A stretch of 64,000 nucleotides of DNA from Sabellastarte sp. h YS-2021 (GCA_964017235.1 OZ024938.1:58953816-59017815), one strand, 5' to 3'. Shown: positions 19,571-32,889, counted from the stretch's first letter. Numbers and translations are program-made. Notes: generated by a model not told the origin, from the letters alone.

Positions 19571-21187
19571 TATATTACTTGCACTATACTAAAGAAAAAA
19601 AACGTTTTTAGGATAGTGTACTAAATAGGACAATAGAAGTATTCTAGTCTGTAGAGCGTTGCACCCATGACCTGTATAAGTCATAGAAATGTAGCTGTGA
19701 TGGAACAAACAGCTGCAATAGTTGTTAACATCTGTCTGTATATGTCACTTAAATCTCAGATACAGTTCACTTTTCTGAATAGCTAGCTTGTCGATTTTCG
19801 TAGAAAACTGGCATAAATATATGGAAATCTATTTGTTCTATTAATACATAGGTTTGTCTACCATACATAAGTTGCAAACAGTTGTGACAATTAGCACAGA
19901 ACATACATATTTCATATATGTTAGGTTAGATATGTTGTATGACATATGTATTATCATTTTGGGGTATCATCTTATGGGCAAAAACAATACACCTATTATT
20001 GTTAAGAAGTACATTTACCCTCTTGCACAAACGGGGAGAGGGAGAATATTGTAATTGGTCTGTTTGTATGTCTGTTTGTTTATCTTTCTGTGTGCACAAC
20101 TAAAAAAAACTATACATTCGGTTTAGGTCATAAATTATGGAAGGTGGGAATCTACCTGTAACATGGTCAGAATCAAAGATGGTCTGGGTTCAGATCCGGA
20201 ATTGTTTTTGTTATCCTTTGGCAATACCGGTGGGCAAGGATCTCTGCATTCTCAGAGCCTGTTTGTTATGGTGATGCTTTGTCAAATAAAGAAAATGATC
20301 AAAATATCTTAAAGTATGACAGATTAATACATTGCCTCGACATTCAGTGTATTAGTGTGTTATGGTATAGTACTTAATACACTCAGCTGGTATAAAATAG
20401 TTCATTTACAGTTTTTATATCTATTATTACTTTTGTTTCTAAGCACAAAAGACATCTTTAAACATATCTAAATAAGAATTATTACATTGTTACTTTAAGG
20501 ACACCATAAATGAATATTGCTTATACATATAAATTCGTTCATGAAGTCCCAAAAGGTTACAGAACCAATGTTGAATCTGAGTTCACATTTTAAGCTATAA
20601 GCTAAGGTGCCATTATCTTAAAGGTAGGTTAAGTGAAAGCCTGGGTGTTGGGAGCACCGTGCTTAATGTATGTTTGAGTGCTTAATGCGACAGTTTGACA
20701 CAAACCATAAAAAAACCAGCTTGCTTTCCTCTTGATGTGAGAAGACTGATGTGTTTTCATAATGATGGAACTGCACTTGTTTTCTGCAGCTGTTTTTCAG
20801 ATGCCACTAAAAACTGCTAGTATTTTACAATACAGCTTATCTGTGCGGGCAAGAAATGAGATAATATTCCTCATGTACTGAAATTCTACCATACCATTGG
20901 GACTTTACTTATAGCTCGGATTCTGGACCAAGTATACACAGCATTATTGGGGCTGTTCCACGTTCACAGATCATTGACGATTTAGATGATTTTTAACTTG
21001 TTAGCAAGTTACAAACTTTGGTGTCAAAATAGGATAGGATAATGTGACTTCCAAATTAAACAGATAATACACCAGTCACCCTATAGGTGGTATTGCATAA
21101 GTTTATACGAGATATGTTAAATGCCTCATTCGTGTAATTTACTGATACACTCCTGTCTGTGAACTTGAGAACATCTAGCGAATCATA
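19571..21187. other. gene-free stretch with one dispersed-repeat fragment
   Basis: No gene recognised. Bases about 20040-20215 resemble 56590-56780 (CTGTCTGTTTG-rich start, a GGTCATA segment, then GATCCGGA), so they belong to a dispersed repeat. The rest is unremarkable. Confidence 0.5.
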
Positions 21188-21838
21188 GACAAATCAGCCC
21201 TTTGCCAAATCGGCCCCCGTCAAATCGGCCCCCAAAATAAAATACCCTAGTCAAATCGGCCCCCAGAAAAAGATACCTTGGTCAAATCGGCCCTTGGTCA
21301 AGTTGCATTTTCAATAAAACTAACACAAATAAGAGAGTAAAGGACAGGAGATAAAGGATATTGATTACAGCATCCAGAAATCTTTGATATGTGTGCACTT
21401 TTGCTAAATATCATTCACCCAGTTTTCACCCTTGATGTGATTATCTAATTGCATTTATAATTATTCTAACATAAACAAGTGTCTAAAGGACAGAAGTTAA
21501 AAGAGCTTGATGCCACATAAAACTAACTTTGATATATGTTAGTTAGACTTTGCAAATATTCATTCAGAAGTTGCCACCCTTATGAAACAAATATAACATT
21601 ATCACAAAGAAATATGTGTCATTACGTGTATAAATAACCTAATACATGATCACCTGACGTACTTTGCATACTAAATATCTGTCAGTCTTAGAGTCTGTCA
21701 TATGATGGAGATTAAGTGCTATAAAAGTACTCTTATTGAATTACATTTTATTTTTTTAACCTGGGGCCGACTTGCCCAGGGCCGAGTTTTTATGGGGCTG
21801 ATTTGCCGAGGGTCGATTTGGCAAAGGGCCGAATTGTC
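21188..21838. repeat. MITE-like element with inverted ends and an iterated motif
   Basis: About 650 bp bounded by inverted repeats of about 29 bp: GACAAATCAGCCCTTTGCCA on the left, and the complement GGCAAAGGGCCGAATTGTC on the right. Inside the left end the phrase TCAAATCGGCCC(C) recurs four to five times, and its complement recurs at the right end. There is no coding capacity. I cannot assign a transposase superfamily and see no clear target duplication. A short LINE 3'-end-like piece lies inside near 21690-21740. Confidence 0.65.
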
Positions 21839-22829
21839 CAGTTCCCCCATCTAGCTTTCCCTGCTTCACCTGTGAATACACATGGAAGTTTTGAAATGTT
21901 CAAAATTCCCGTCTCCAGGTTTTGGATGCCTACAAATGTAGGCAATACACCCTGTAGCGTAACAAGGGTATAAGACAATACAGAGTTTGTGAACAACGTT
22001 TCATAAACATTCCTTGCAAAAACACGCAACATAATTAATCAGTACAGGAGAAAGTCATTAAGGGGGATTTTTGTTTGCGAACAGCGTTTGAAGTATGATT
22101 TTTGCAAGTATTTCTTTTAAATTAATTGGGAATTATACAAGTCACTAAAGAAAAATACACTGGTTTTAATCATCTACAGTACTGAATGAACTGGGTACTG
22201 ATATATATTACAAACTTTATTGACCCAACAACCAATAAACCCACAAGTTAAATAGCTTATAAAACACACATAAATAAAACTTTTGAGGATTGTGTTCATT
22301 TACTTCAAAATTCAAAAACACATTATGACAGGGGATGAAAAAAGGCTGGTCGTTGTACACACTTTATTGCCCCAATAATTAAGAAATCCATAAGGGAAAC
22401 AAATTACGTGGTGAAGTGATTTGCCATGTAAAAAAACGTAATCTTGTGCAGTTAAAACCTTATGAAATTACGTCACACACAGAAATCAATGACATGTAAC
22501 ATAGCAGATAGTAGATACGGGCATCAAAAATGTTGTTCGCAAACTGTCTAATATGTCTTACGACATGCCACAATGCAAGAAGCACTGTAGGATTATACTT
22601 GAATGTTAAAGAACAATATTTTGGAGAAAAATTGGAATTTAAGTAGGCTATTAGGATCATATATTTAGTATGATATTTTAAAACTTGTATCCTTATTCCT
22701 GTTTATCAATTTATGCTGCATATTCAGATTATCTATGTTTTAATAATTTTAAATCCAAATTAAAATGCACTAATTATATGAAACCTCTTTAAATTTTTTT
22801 GGTTTCTTACTTTTTTGACTGGATCGTGT
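21839..22829. other. gene-free stretch
   Basis: A+T-rich DNA with no recognisable exon or repeat. Confidence 0.5.
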
Positions 22830-22882
22830 TGCTGCTTCTGCTGCTACTACTGCTACTACTACTACTACTACTACTACTACTG

Positions 22883-22974
<92 letters not shown>

Positions 22975-22978
22975 GCTG

Positions 22979-23025
<47 letters not shown>

Positions 23026-23340
23026 GCTACTACTACTACTACTACTACTGCTGCTACTACTACTACTACTACTGCTGCTGCTACTACTACTACTACTACT
23101 ACTGCTACTACTACTACTGCTTGTACAACTATTACTACTACTACTATTACTACTGCTACTACTACTACTATTACTACTGCTACTACTGCTTGTACTACTA
23201 TTACTACTACTACTGCTTCTACTACTACTATTACTACTACTATTACTACTGCTGCTACTACTACTGCTTGTACTACTATTACTACTACAACTGCTGCTAC
23301 TACTACTATTACTACTGTTACTACTACTTCTAATAATAAT
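22830..23340. repeat. long CTA/CTG trinucleotide microsatellite
   Basis: About 510 bp of (CTA)n with CTG, CTT and ATT interruptions. Pure at the start, it is increasingly interrupted after 23120. The long open frames here encode only runs of Leu, Tyr or Cys and are not genes. Confidence 0.98.
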
Positions 23341-24547
23341 ATTTAGATAGCGCTCATAGAGTGGAGACCTCTTTTTGCATTGATAACATGGTCTAAATCT
23401 CTGTGTAAATGCAAATTACTTATTCCTTTGGCAAACAACTAGCCACGTAAAACTTTCATGCAACATCGGCTCATTACTTTTATAGAAATGTCAACCAGAA
23501 AGCCAAAAAAGATTCAGACAAGTGATTGTATTATTACCAGCAGGTGCAACTCAAATTTTACGTTTTTGATGAACAATGAAAATCTACAAATGTTGACTCA
23601 CCAGTGATAAAGGGTGATTGAGTTCCGGTGCTTCCCTAACATCTGTGTTAATTGGTCTACAACAACAAATCAGGAACCATGTGGTAAAAGAAAACAAGTC
23701 ACATCCGCAAATTTGGTACCTTCAGCAAAATAAACTCTTGGTGATAAATTCTGGGTTATTTTTTGTAATTTTAAGTATCAGCTAATGTTTACAGAAAACT
23801 GGTGCGAAAATAAAGTGGGCTTCAAGGATCATCCTCTTGTAAATAATCTTTAATCCACTGTAATTTAAGACAGTTACAGTAAGGAAGTAAGATTAGAAAG
23901 AATGAGGGAAACTGTTGGGAAAATCACAGTTTCTACATAAAAAGAGTAGATGTTCAAAAGCTACGGTGTTTTTAAATAACAGACACAACACGTTCTGTCC
24001 ATTGATCATTTTACTACTCAAAGTCAAGGTTTTCCTTTGAAACGTAGTTAAATGCCATTTATATACACTTCAAAGAGTGGATTAACCTGTTAGTTTTAGA
24101 GTCCTACATTTTTTCATCTTTATCCGATTTCCCTGAATCTTTTATGCAGTTAAATGATTATGTTTTGACAATATTTCTCATGCTATGCTTTACGGACAGT
24201 AATAACCTCAAGAGGGTTTTGTTTTCTTGCAGATTACCCACTGTCCTTGCACTGTAATAAGGCTGAAGAAGGCTAACTTTTGTTTCTGGGAAATATATGT
24301 GATTGTTCAACAACTTAAATCTTGTGTTTAAATCTAGCTGCTCTAGTTTAAAAACTAAGATAAACAGTGTGCATGTAATTATGTCAGTTTCTGCGGTTAT
24401 CAATCGTTAACCTCACAAAAGTGGGAAAACATAATCTTTAATCTTAGTAGAAAGTAACATTACGTTGTGAAGATTCTATTTATATTCTTTATTAAAAATT
24501 TGTCAATGTCTTAATTATCTGTCAGTTGTGATGTAATGTCTATAGCA
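23341..24547. other. gene-free stretch
   Basis: No exon, RNA gene or repeat that I recognise. Confidence 0.5.
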
Positions 24548-24825
24548 CTAGCGGATCCAGGGGGGGGGGGGGGGGGGTCAGGGGGTTCGCACCCCCCCCC
24601 CCCCCCTTGAAAAATAATGTAAAGGGGTTCAACCCAAAGTACAAAATTATTTCTTGACAGTGGTGTTAAATTTACAGGAAATGCAGTCTATTTTTACCAA
24701 AAATTAATTTTTTTCCAGGGGGGGCATGCCCCCCGACCCCCTTAGTTATAATATGTCTGATGTGAACCCCCACCTTACTCAATGTGAACCCCCACCTTAC
24801 ATAAAAGCTGGATCCGCCCCTGTAT
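24548..24825 (+). repeat. short non-autonomous transposon-like repeat with G/C tracts, copy 1
   Basis: Ends are roughly inverted (CACTAGCGGATCCAG and CTGGATCCGCCCCTG) and TATAG occurs directly outside both, a possible 5-bp target duplication. The interior has a G-run then a C-run, TAAAGGGGTTCAACCC, and GTGAACCCCCACCTTAC twice. It matches 30312-30570 over nearly its whole length. The length and ends suggest a MITE, possibly hAT-like; superfamily not established. Confidence 0.7.
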
Positions 24826-26029
24826 AGTGCCTTATAAGCCCATTCAGAGGGCTGTCTATCCTGTATCTCATGATTAAATATTAATATAGTTATTAAAATG
24901 TATGATACACGTCACTATAATAAAATAAAATTTAAAAAATATATATAGTCGGCAGCGTGAGTTTATTTCTTTTGTTTATTTGCAAAATAACTCAAAATGT
25001 TGTGGAGAGATTTGGATGAATTTCCAGGAAATGTTGACATGGAACATGGAACAGGTTACTAAAGTTTGATGGCTCTCCGGATCACCATCTGGATCCATGT
25101 TTATTTTAAAGAATATTTATCAATGCACTCTTATACTATGTTGGAAGTATAGGGCCTTGGATTAGGTCTGTGCTCTCTCTCTGAATGCTTCCTAGTTTAT
25201 AATACAGCCTTCAAAATACCCCTTTCCCACTTTGCTGATAAGGGGCCTCAATGTATCTTTGACAATGGGCCTTTAGTTTTGATCCATTTGTTGTTATACA
25301 AGATGCCTAGTACCTTTATATTGGTTATATATTTTGTGACTGGTATTAAGAAGTTCTTAAGAAACCATTACACACATTTGCCCAAAGTTTGTAACTTGTG
25401 TGAAAAAAAATAATGGCAACAGGAATATTTAACAGAAATATTAATTTCAAGCTTATATTGAGAAATAAGATTCATCATTCAAGCTTTGATGCCAGATGCA
25501 AGACATGTATTCATAAATTGAGGTATCAATAATTTGATATTGTATCTAATTCAAAAGAACTGCAATGAAGTAATTTGTAGTTATACAATGAAATTGTACA
25601 AATCCAAAGAATGAAGTTATTGTGATAATAAGTAACTATATTTATCACAGTGTCCTTCGAAGTCTTGATGCAATCATTAGATGTAATTCTGTTTTCGATG
25701 ATCAAATTTTTTATCGTAACACAGAATTCAGACAAGTTATTCAGTGCAATGCAAGTTTATTGCTAGAACCTTTAAATGTCTGGTGTAACCCCGAGAATAT
25801 ACCCTACTTCATTTTGTACCCTGGTGTATTATAGGGGGCTTTATTCCACAATATATGCCATTGTATATTTAAGAGTATACCATGGGGTCGATTTTTAGGC
25901 TTCACAGAATACCATAAAATGACACATAACTTGAAACTACTGTGGCTTAATGAGTATTAAAATCTTCCAGGATAATACAAAACCTAGGTTTGATCAAGGG
26001 TACAGCTACATATATAGTTGGCCAGGTTA
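24826..26029. other. gene-free stretch with one dispersed-repeat fragment
   Basis: Bases about 24950-25100 (GCGTGAGTTT, AATAACTCAAAATGTTGTGG, GGATCACCATCTGGATCC) resemble 7435-7535, so they are a dispersed repeat. Nothing else is recognised. Confidence 0.5.
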
Positions 26030-26350
26030 CCACTGGAAACAGCAGCCCTGTGTCATTGGGTTTTTGCCTCAACAGCAGGCCAATGAACCCCGGGGACACT
26101 GATGAATGATAAACCCTCTGTCTTTAAGTCCAGCGAATGTATTTTATACTCATTTCATATTGATTCTGCTGTCTGGAGGACAAAAATTCGAACCAGGTAC
26201 AGACAGATACCGATTGGCTCAGATGACCACTTAAAATAGTGGTCCTCTTTCATTTTGTCTTGTCACCAGTGGCAGACTAAAGAACCTCAGGGACATTGTC
26301 ATCCTTGAGCCTATGTCTTTCAGTTAGGGGAATGACACACACTAGGGGTG
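26030..26350. repeat. dispersed repeat with CTCAGGGACATTG motif
   Basis: Words such as GGCTCAGATGACCACTTAAA, GGCAGACTAAAGAACCTCAG and GTCTTTCAG(T/G)TAGGGGAAT are shared with 38685-38720 and 41411-41520. Two related halves (26030-26130 and 26210-26350) may be a partial tandem. Class unknown. Confidence 0.5.
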
Positions 26351-26420
26351 TTTTGTTGTACTTGTCCAGTTGGAATGGGTCAAAAAGCAGAGTCTTGTGG
26401 TAAATGAATTATTGCACTGA

Positions 26421-26453
<33 letters not shown>
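26421..26453. repeat. (AT)n microsatellite
   Basis: About 16 AT units in a row. Confidence 0.95.
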
Positions 26454-26457
<4 letters not shown>

Positions 26458-27939
26458 ATAAGGGAAACTCCTATATAAATCGTAATCTTATATTGTGTCT
26501 TACCAATGGCGCTTTATCCAAACATTGTATCTTTTGAGAAACATACAACTTCTTGTTGCATGTAAAATATCTCTGTAAAATCATTTGTTAAGTTACTAAT
26601 GTGTTGTTATTATTATTGTTATTATAAAGAAATAAATAAAACATTCGTCCTACTTATTCTAAGCATAAATATTGACATTGCATATTTATTATGCCTAGAG
26701 GAAAAAACTCACAAACTTCAGTATATAAAAGAAGTGTAAAAATTGCTTTTCTCACATGGACATTGAGAGGGTTTGAGTCTCAGGTTTTGCATACCTGGAG
26801 ATACAACAGATTAAATTCGCCGCTCGACAATTTCCTCCCAGGAAGTAAATTGAAGCCTAATCAAAGAGAAGGACTGACAGAAATGGGCGTTTGTTAGATT
26901 TTCCCCTTACAGCTAACATCTATTGAAAATATTCGTTTAAAACAGACAAAACATACTAGTAATCATTTTAGCAAATGAAAATAAGTTATATTGTTTTAGA
27001 CCCCACGCTGTTTGAGTTTCATTTGCTTTGAACAACAAATCAGGCGATTATAAAGTTAAAATTAAGCTACTAAACAACTGAGAATGTTAATACTGATTTA
27101 TTAGTAAAATGAAAGAGTTAAAAGCTTACTAAGTTATTAAAAGTTACTAATACTTGATTTCTGACTGGTTGAAATTTACAATAAGTAATTTTTCTTCCAT
27201 ACAAATACTAGTTTAAGCACACAAGTGACCCAAACCTTTCTATACTACATGTAACATACAGATAACAAAGTGGGAAATGGCTGTGGCGCTTCGGTTTAAG
27301 TGTCATGTAATTTTGCCAAATACCAGATAGTAGTAGTTATTGTGTAAGTAGTTTTTTGAAAGCAAGAGAAACTGGGCCTTTTTGGTGACTATTGTAAGAC
27401 CATATGGCATCGGAAGTCCAGATTCCTTGTTTCTGAATAGATTGGAGGGAGACATCAGCATTATTTGAGTTTCATTTGCTTTGAACAACAACTCATTTAA
27501 CTGTAAGGAAGGCTTTGATCACAGAACAATCTATTCACACAAAACATTGTCAATCTTATATTCACTGTAACAAATTAAGTGATTACAATCAATTTCATTT
27601 GAGGGGTTTTATATAAAAGTTAAATAGACCATATAATGGAGAAATTCAATTTGGTTAAGGAATGTCTTAAATCTTAACGTCATATACTATCAAAGTTTGC
27701 CAGTTAAATGGATGGAATATTATTTGAAGTACATATTTATGTAGCTTGACATGTCCTTTTGAAACTGTATTTATGCAATTATTGCAATAATTTTACACTC
27801 CGATGAATGTGACATTTACAAACACAAGGTTATGCTTTAAATAGTAAGGAAACCCTACAGACAGGGAGCAGATATTAAACAAAACTCACTCAAAGAGTGC
27901 AAATCCCTGCCAGGGGGCTTCATAAAACTTTTAGATTTT
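26454..27939. other. gene-free stretch
   Basis: No supported exon. A short direct repeat (TTTGAGTTTCATTTGCTTTG, at 27010 and 27467, each followed by AACAACAA) is present, about 457 bp apart; its meaning is unclear. Confidence 0.5.
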
Positions 27940-28110
27940 TTTAAGATTTATTTTTTTTGGCATTGAGAATACGATCCGGTCCTTTCTCAAAATGTAATCG
28001 CTTCTTTCTTTGGCCAGATCCTACCCAGATAAAAATCATAAAAATCTATTCATTTCTTTAGAAGTTATTGTCAAAACAGACAAACAGACAGACAAATAAA
28101 TAATTAAATG
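27940..28110 (+). repeat. dispersed repeat ending in ACAGACAAACAGACAGAC
   Basis: Contains GATCCGGTC, TTTCTTTGGCCAGATCCTAC, TAGAAGTTATTGTCAAAAC and a CAGA-rich end. It aligns with 32890-33050 on the same strand and with 35485-35690 and 59260-59440 in reverse. There is no coding content. Class not identified. Confidence 0.55.
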
Positions 28111-29287
28111 TGCCCCAAAACAGAATCTCTTGGTAGAGGTAAAAACATTTGGATGAAATTATAATATGGGGATACTCAGCTACCATGGTGGAGATCTGCG
28201 CTCTACGAGTGTTTTCCAGTGTATATTCTAACTTATGTTAGAGATATATAGCCCAGAGTCTGACCAGAAATGCATCTTCTGAAAAACTACTAAATATTAG
28301 CTCAATTATTAAATGACTGCAAAAACTTATATCAATCTTTCCACACAACTATTTATTAGTTTATACCCTGTGATATATTTATTAGAGACAGCAGACAAAT
28401 TTGTTGAACAGAAAAGGTTCCATGGTAACAGTCATAATGAAACCTTATTGCACCATACTCTCTTAACCTTGACCTTAATTGGTTTTAACAGTACCTTAGG
28501 GCTTTACTCCGGAGTGCATTTAGAGTCAGGTTAGTTTTAAAATAAACAATTCATCACAATCTATGTGAAATGAAATTGTAGAGAATATTGCAGGCTATCA
28601 ATTTACAATCTATATAATACAACAGCGTCCTTGGCAAATTTGACAGAATAAAATATTGATTGATGTTTTACATGATCAAACTCTCTCCTTGTAAGAAACT
28701 AGGTCATTATTACAATCAATCATCTTTGCTAAAAGAGCTTTCCAACACATGACGTGCAAAAGAGATACCCATAGAGACTACAGTAAAAGAAGTGAAATAA
28801 ATATGATTTATATGGCATCAAGAAATGATGATAAAATAATGCCCATTGCTTATTTTATCTTTGCTTACATGTGTACAAGTGCTTTAAAATGAAGCTTTAT
28901 AACCTATAACTGTATTAACTGTGACAGTACGTCGGTGACATAGTGAACATAATAAAAGTAATATGTTGGTTTGTTTTTTTACACAATAATAAGTTGCAAT
29001 ATTTTATATACAAGGTAAGAGCTTTATTCATGTCGAAAGGGAAGGATGTATATGGAGACAAAAGTAGCTTCATACCCCTAATCCACTGTGGTGAGTTTGC
29101 CTTCTGAATGTATAGATAATGTTGTCCAGCAAGTACTTGTAGGTCACAAACATAATCCCGACAATCATAGAGGCTTTGAGCTAATATTAAACATGTTTAA
29201 AAGCAATTTTTCTTCCAAATACTCAAGACCGATTTTTTTTATCGTAAGGGAGATATGACTAATGTTTGGGCCAAAGGTCAAAGTTGG
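28111..29287. other. gene-free stretch
   Basis: No recognisable exon or repeat. Confidence 0.5.
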
Positions 29288-29440
29288 GGTTTTATGTCCC
29301 GTTCAACAGCCAGGGTCATATTGGGATACGTCATTGGGACAGCATTGCCACTTGTGGGAATCTAACTCACACAGAGGTGACTGCCTGTGATTAGATGCCA
29401 GACCTCCCAACTTGTAGGCCACTTGGACCTCTACTAAGGA
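29288..29440 (-). repeat. second tRNA-like SINE family, copy
   Basis: Shares CACACAGAGGTGACTGCCTG and TGATTAGATGCCAGAC with 1262-1410. Its complement matches the tRNA-like head at 45277-45400. The 3' part on the plus-strand left side (TTTTATGTCCCGTTCAACAG) resembles the tail of the first SINE group, suggesting shared or mixed tails. Confidence 0.6.
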
Positions 29441-29514
29441 CTGGGGTAGTATGACTTATCTACAGGGTGTTACAACCAATTTTCTAAGTGATTCAACCTA
29501 TGCAATATAATGTA

Positions 29515-29570
29515 TAAAGTACTTTTATGGCACTTAATCTCCATTGTATGACAGACTTTAAGCCACCAGT
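29515..29570 (-). repeat. LINE 3'-end fragment
   Basis: The complement reads AAAGTCTGTCATACAATGGA then GATTAAGTGCCATAAAAGTA. The same 3' motif is at 21690-21740, 36860-36940 (reverse) and 37900-37945, the last one directly downstream of a LINE ORF2 C-terminus. Confidence 0.55.
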
Positions 29571-30311
29571 GCCACAGGAGAGAAGGAAAACATGAGAATC
29601 CAGCGGCAGTGGGCAATAATAATGATCAGTGAAGATCAGATCAAATTTTAGCAGAAATCATCAATTTCTGACCAGATTGTTTTGAACAGCTAAGATTGGT
29701 ATTCACAAAACATTGAATCTGCTTTTCTGGTCAAATTTTGGATTAAATTTCACCCCATGGACTTTGATGGAATAACTTTCAGATCAAGGTGGATCTTTTA
29801 ATCAGCCACCACAGAGACAGAGGAACTAATGGTTCCATGGATAGCATTGGAATTTTCAGTGCATGATAAGTGCTTTTTCCGTCTCTGACCAGATATAGTC
29901 CTCACTACTATGGTGCATTTAGATGGTACTATAATACTGCTTCTATCCACATTTAGAAAAATAAATATCGATCAATAAACAGAATGTTGGCAGATGATTA
30001 ATGATACAGCATATACTTTGTTCACATCTTGCAAATTACTGCAAATTCATGGCAAGATTTCATGCCACCTGATTTAAAAGACAGATCTAATATTGATACT
30101 TTAGGTCAAGTAATCCATGCTTTGTGTACAGCCATTTTATCCACTGGTTCACTAGAAACTTATTTCTAAAACTTGATGTGTTCTTAATCCATATTAGTGA
30201 ATACCACCCCAGAGTAGGCCAACACTAGAGCAGGGAGAGCCATCAAGGGTAGGCTTAACTGAACCTATTTATTTCCTATTCATGTAGAATTATCTGCAAG
30301 TAATCTGACTA
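29571..30311. other. gene-free stretch
   Basis: Nothing recognisable beyond unsupported short open frames. Confidence 0.5.
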
Positions 30312-30570
30312 GCGGATCCAGGGGTGGGGGGTAGGGTTCGACCCCCCCCCCCCACTTCTTGAAAAATAATGTAAAGGGGTTCAACCCAAAGTACAAAATT
30401 ATTTCTTGAGAGTGGTGTTAAATTTACAGGAAATGCACTATATTTTTACCAAAAATTATTTTTTTCCCTGGGGCATGCCCCCCGACCCCCTTAGTTATAA
30501 TATGTTTGATGTGAACCCCCACCTTACTCAATGTGAACCCCCACCTTACTTAAAGGCTGGATCTCCTGCT
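30312..30570 (+). repeat. short non-autonomous transposon-like repeat with G/C tracts, copy 2
   Basis: A near-complete match to 24548-24825 with a shorter G/C tract. The duplicated GTGAACCCCCACCTTAC unit near the 3' end is kept. The right end is diverged (GGATCTCCTGCTG). Confidence 0.7.
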
Positions 30571-30835
30571 GCTTAGTCTTATAAGTGATCTTTATAATTT
30601 GGAGCAGTCTAGAGCAGATGGTAAGAAAGATATTTTTTTATCATATGGCTTGTTCACACTGGACAAATTATATGGTTTGACAGTCCCCCCACCTTCAATA
30701 GAATCAGCCAGAGACGTACCTCAAGCTTAAGATGGCTATTTCATTTCTGCAATATATCATTAACCGTTCTGGTGATTGTCAATTTTCAGGAATCAGGAAC
30801 AGAATCCTTTACATCTTAATGATCTTAAATTTAGT

Positions 30836-31063
30836 TATTTATTTTTATTTTACATCGTGTTCAACAGCCAGGATCATATTGTGATGGGTAATTTAAGCGT
30901 TGAGGAACCAGTGCATACTAGATGGTCAACTGCACTGTAAACCCCCTGACATTGGTAAGTAACTACCAACTTCCCAACACGAAGTGCCTGGGCTGAGATT
31001 CGAACCTGCGACCTCAGAGGTTTAAGGCGAGCACTCTAACGGATACACAGCCGAGTCCACTTA
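30836..31063 (-). repeat. tRNA-headed SINE copy
   Basis: Minus-strand copy of the 18033 type. The complement shows box B (GGTTCGAATCTC-like), the GTAGTTACTTACC body, GCACTGGTTCC and the TTGAACACGATGTAAAAT end before an A/T-rich tail. Confidence 0.85.
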
Positions 31064-32430
31064 ATGATCTTAAAGCCCTTGTAAACCTATGGTGTATGGA
31101 AAATAATGGTACTTCCTGATGGGTTTACGATTACAGCACTCAGGAGTACATCAGGAACAGTTAATGAGAATTTCAAACTGTTGGAAATAATCCCAAACCT
31201 CTCCAGATTTATAACATTGTTAACCCATCATAAGCTCATATTTTTAATCTTACGGTGAACTTAAAACCTATCTTACAATCACAAAACAACATTTTCCATC
31301 TTATAGCACTTGTAAACCTATCTATTTTGTCTAAAGGGACTCGTCAACCAATCGGATGGATCGGGAAACTATCTCAAACCTATCAGAAGATTTTCCGAGG
31401 CATGGCAGCATCAACTGGGAAGCTATTGGGAATATATCTTATATTTTGGGCATGCGTCTTAAACCTAATCATAAAATATACCCTGGACTGTGTATTTTTA
31501 TTGCTTCAAATCGTAAACCTATCATCAAACAGACTCACAGAAATGGAACAGGCCCCTAAAATTTCCAAGGTCTTCTGACAAGTCAATGACAGTGGAACAG
31601 TGGTATAAGCTTCTGTCATTTTTCCTTATTTTGATTGAATTATAATCTGTTTGTTAATTCATATTTGCTTGCAGTTATGCATATTTTTTTGACCTGTAAA
31701 AATAAAGTATAAGCCATTATTAAACAAACCATGACCATAATCAAATCAGAGATACATAAAAAAGTGATGAAATATGTTATGTTTCCGCTTACAATAATTT
31801 TTGTATTTTAACTACCTGTAAGAAAGGCATGATATTTGTTGTGAAAACAGTCTAACAAAATGTCAACTGTAATTCATAGGATGAGATTACTATTCTGACG
31901 TGTATATTAAGTATTTTAATAATACTTTGTTTGCAATTTTTGATAAACATATACAAAAAAAAGTCATCTTCATCAAGATATACACAGGGAAATAGTCAAA
32001 ACAACAGGACACACAGAGTGAAAACATGATACGAGATGCTGAAAACCAGTGATATGGTTGTAACTAGTATGATATTCCTTGCCTAGCAAAAATGACTCCA
32101 CATGAGTAGACACAAACATTTTTTTACATTTTATTTATAGACATTTGTGCATTGTTGGGAGTATCTAGTCGCAGGGGTGACTCCCTTCATTAACATGCTT
32201 GCAAACGTAGGAGCCTCATAAAAAACAAACATCAACAACAGAAATTAACATGATGGATAAGCAGGAAATTACCCCTCTCAGATGATTGCTGCTACTGGTA
32301 AAATAATTGAGATTAGTGTCTGTGTAATAAGAAACCCTTTTAGTAATCTTATCCATACATTATGTGTTTCATTTTCTTGAAGCAGAAGTCACACAACTTA
32401 GTTGTGTAGCGTCTCAGTTGAAGTTAAAGG
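31064..32430. other. gene-free stretch with recurring AAACCTAT words
   Basis: The octamer AAACCTAT or a close variant recurs at about 31083, 31264, 31312, 31374, 31452 and 31513. A 107-codon open frame (31255-31578) overlies this and has no domain I recognise. I do not call it a gene. Confidence 0.4.
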
Positions 32431-32660
32431 GTATTTATTTATTTGGGTTTTAATGTCGCTCTCAGTACTGTATATCTCATATTGCAATGGGTAGTTTTAT
32501 GGACAGAGGAAACCAGTACATACAGTTGGTCACAGTTCTGTACTGTAAACTGCTGGCCATTGGTAAGCAACTACCAACTTTCCCAAATAGGGCCTGGGTT
32601 TTGAACCGCAGACCTCAGAGGTGGGAGGCAAGTGTGATACCACTACGCCACCATGGCCTC
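32431..32660 (-). repeat. tRNA-headed SINE copy (GGGGCCACGG-head subtype)
   Basis: The complement starts GAGGCCATGGTGGCGTAGTG and continues with the shared body and a GGTTTTAATGTCGCTCTCAG-type 3' end, then (TAAA)n. A good match to 33957-34192. Confidence 0.85.
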
Positions 32661-32889
32661 TAAGTTGGACGGAAAAACAAGAAAATATAAATGCATTGCA
32701 TTTATGATCAAAACGTGCTTCCAGAGCTCAAACCTCCGTCAAGGCAGCCAAGTATCCCCATATTGTAATTTCACCAAAATACTGTTTTTTTCATTCTAGC
32801 ATTCATTTTCGGATAGGTTGACCATGAAAGGATCTGTTCATTACTGTTGCAGGTATCTCCACTACAAATCCTAAATCATTGACAATGGG

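Noticed and set aside
22799..23350. Open frames of 172-183 codons encoding poly-Leu or poly-Tyr/Cys
   Set aside because: They are readings of the CTA/CTG microsatellite, open in several frames, with no start context or flanking gene.
31255..31578. 107-codon open frame
   Set aside because: No domain, unusual composition and repeated words; overlapping frame at 31356-31559 is equally open.
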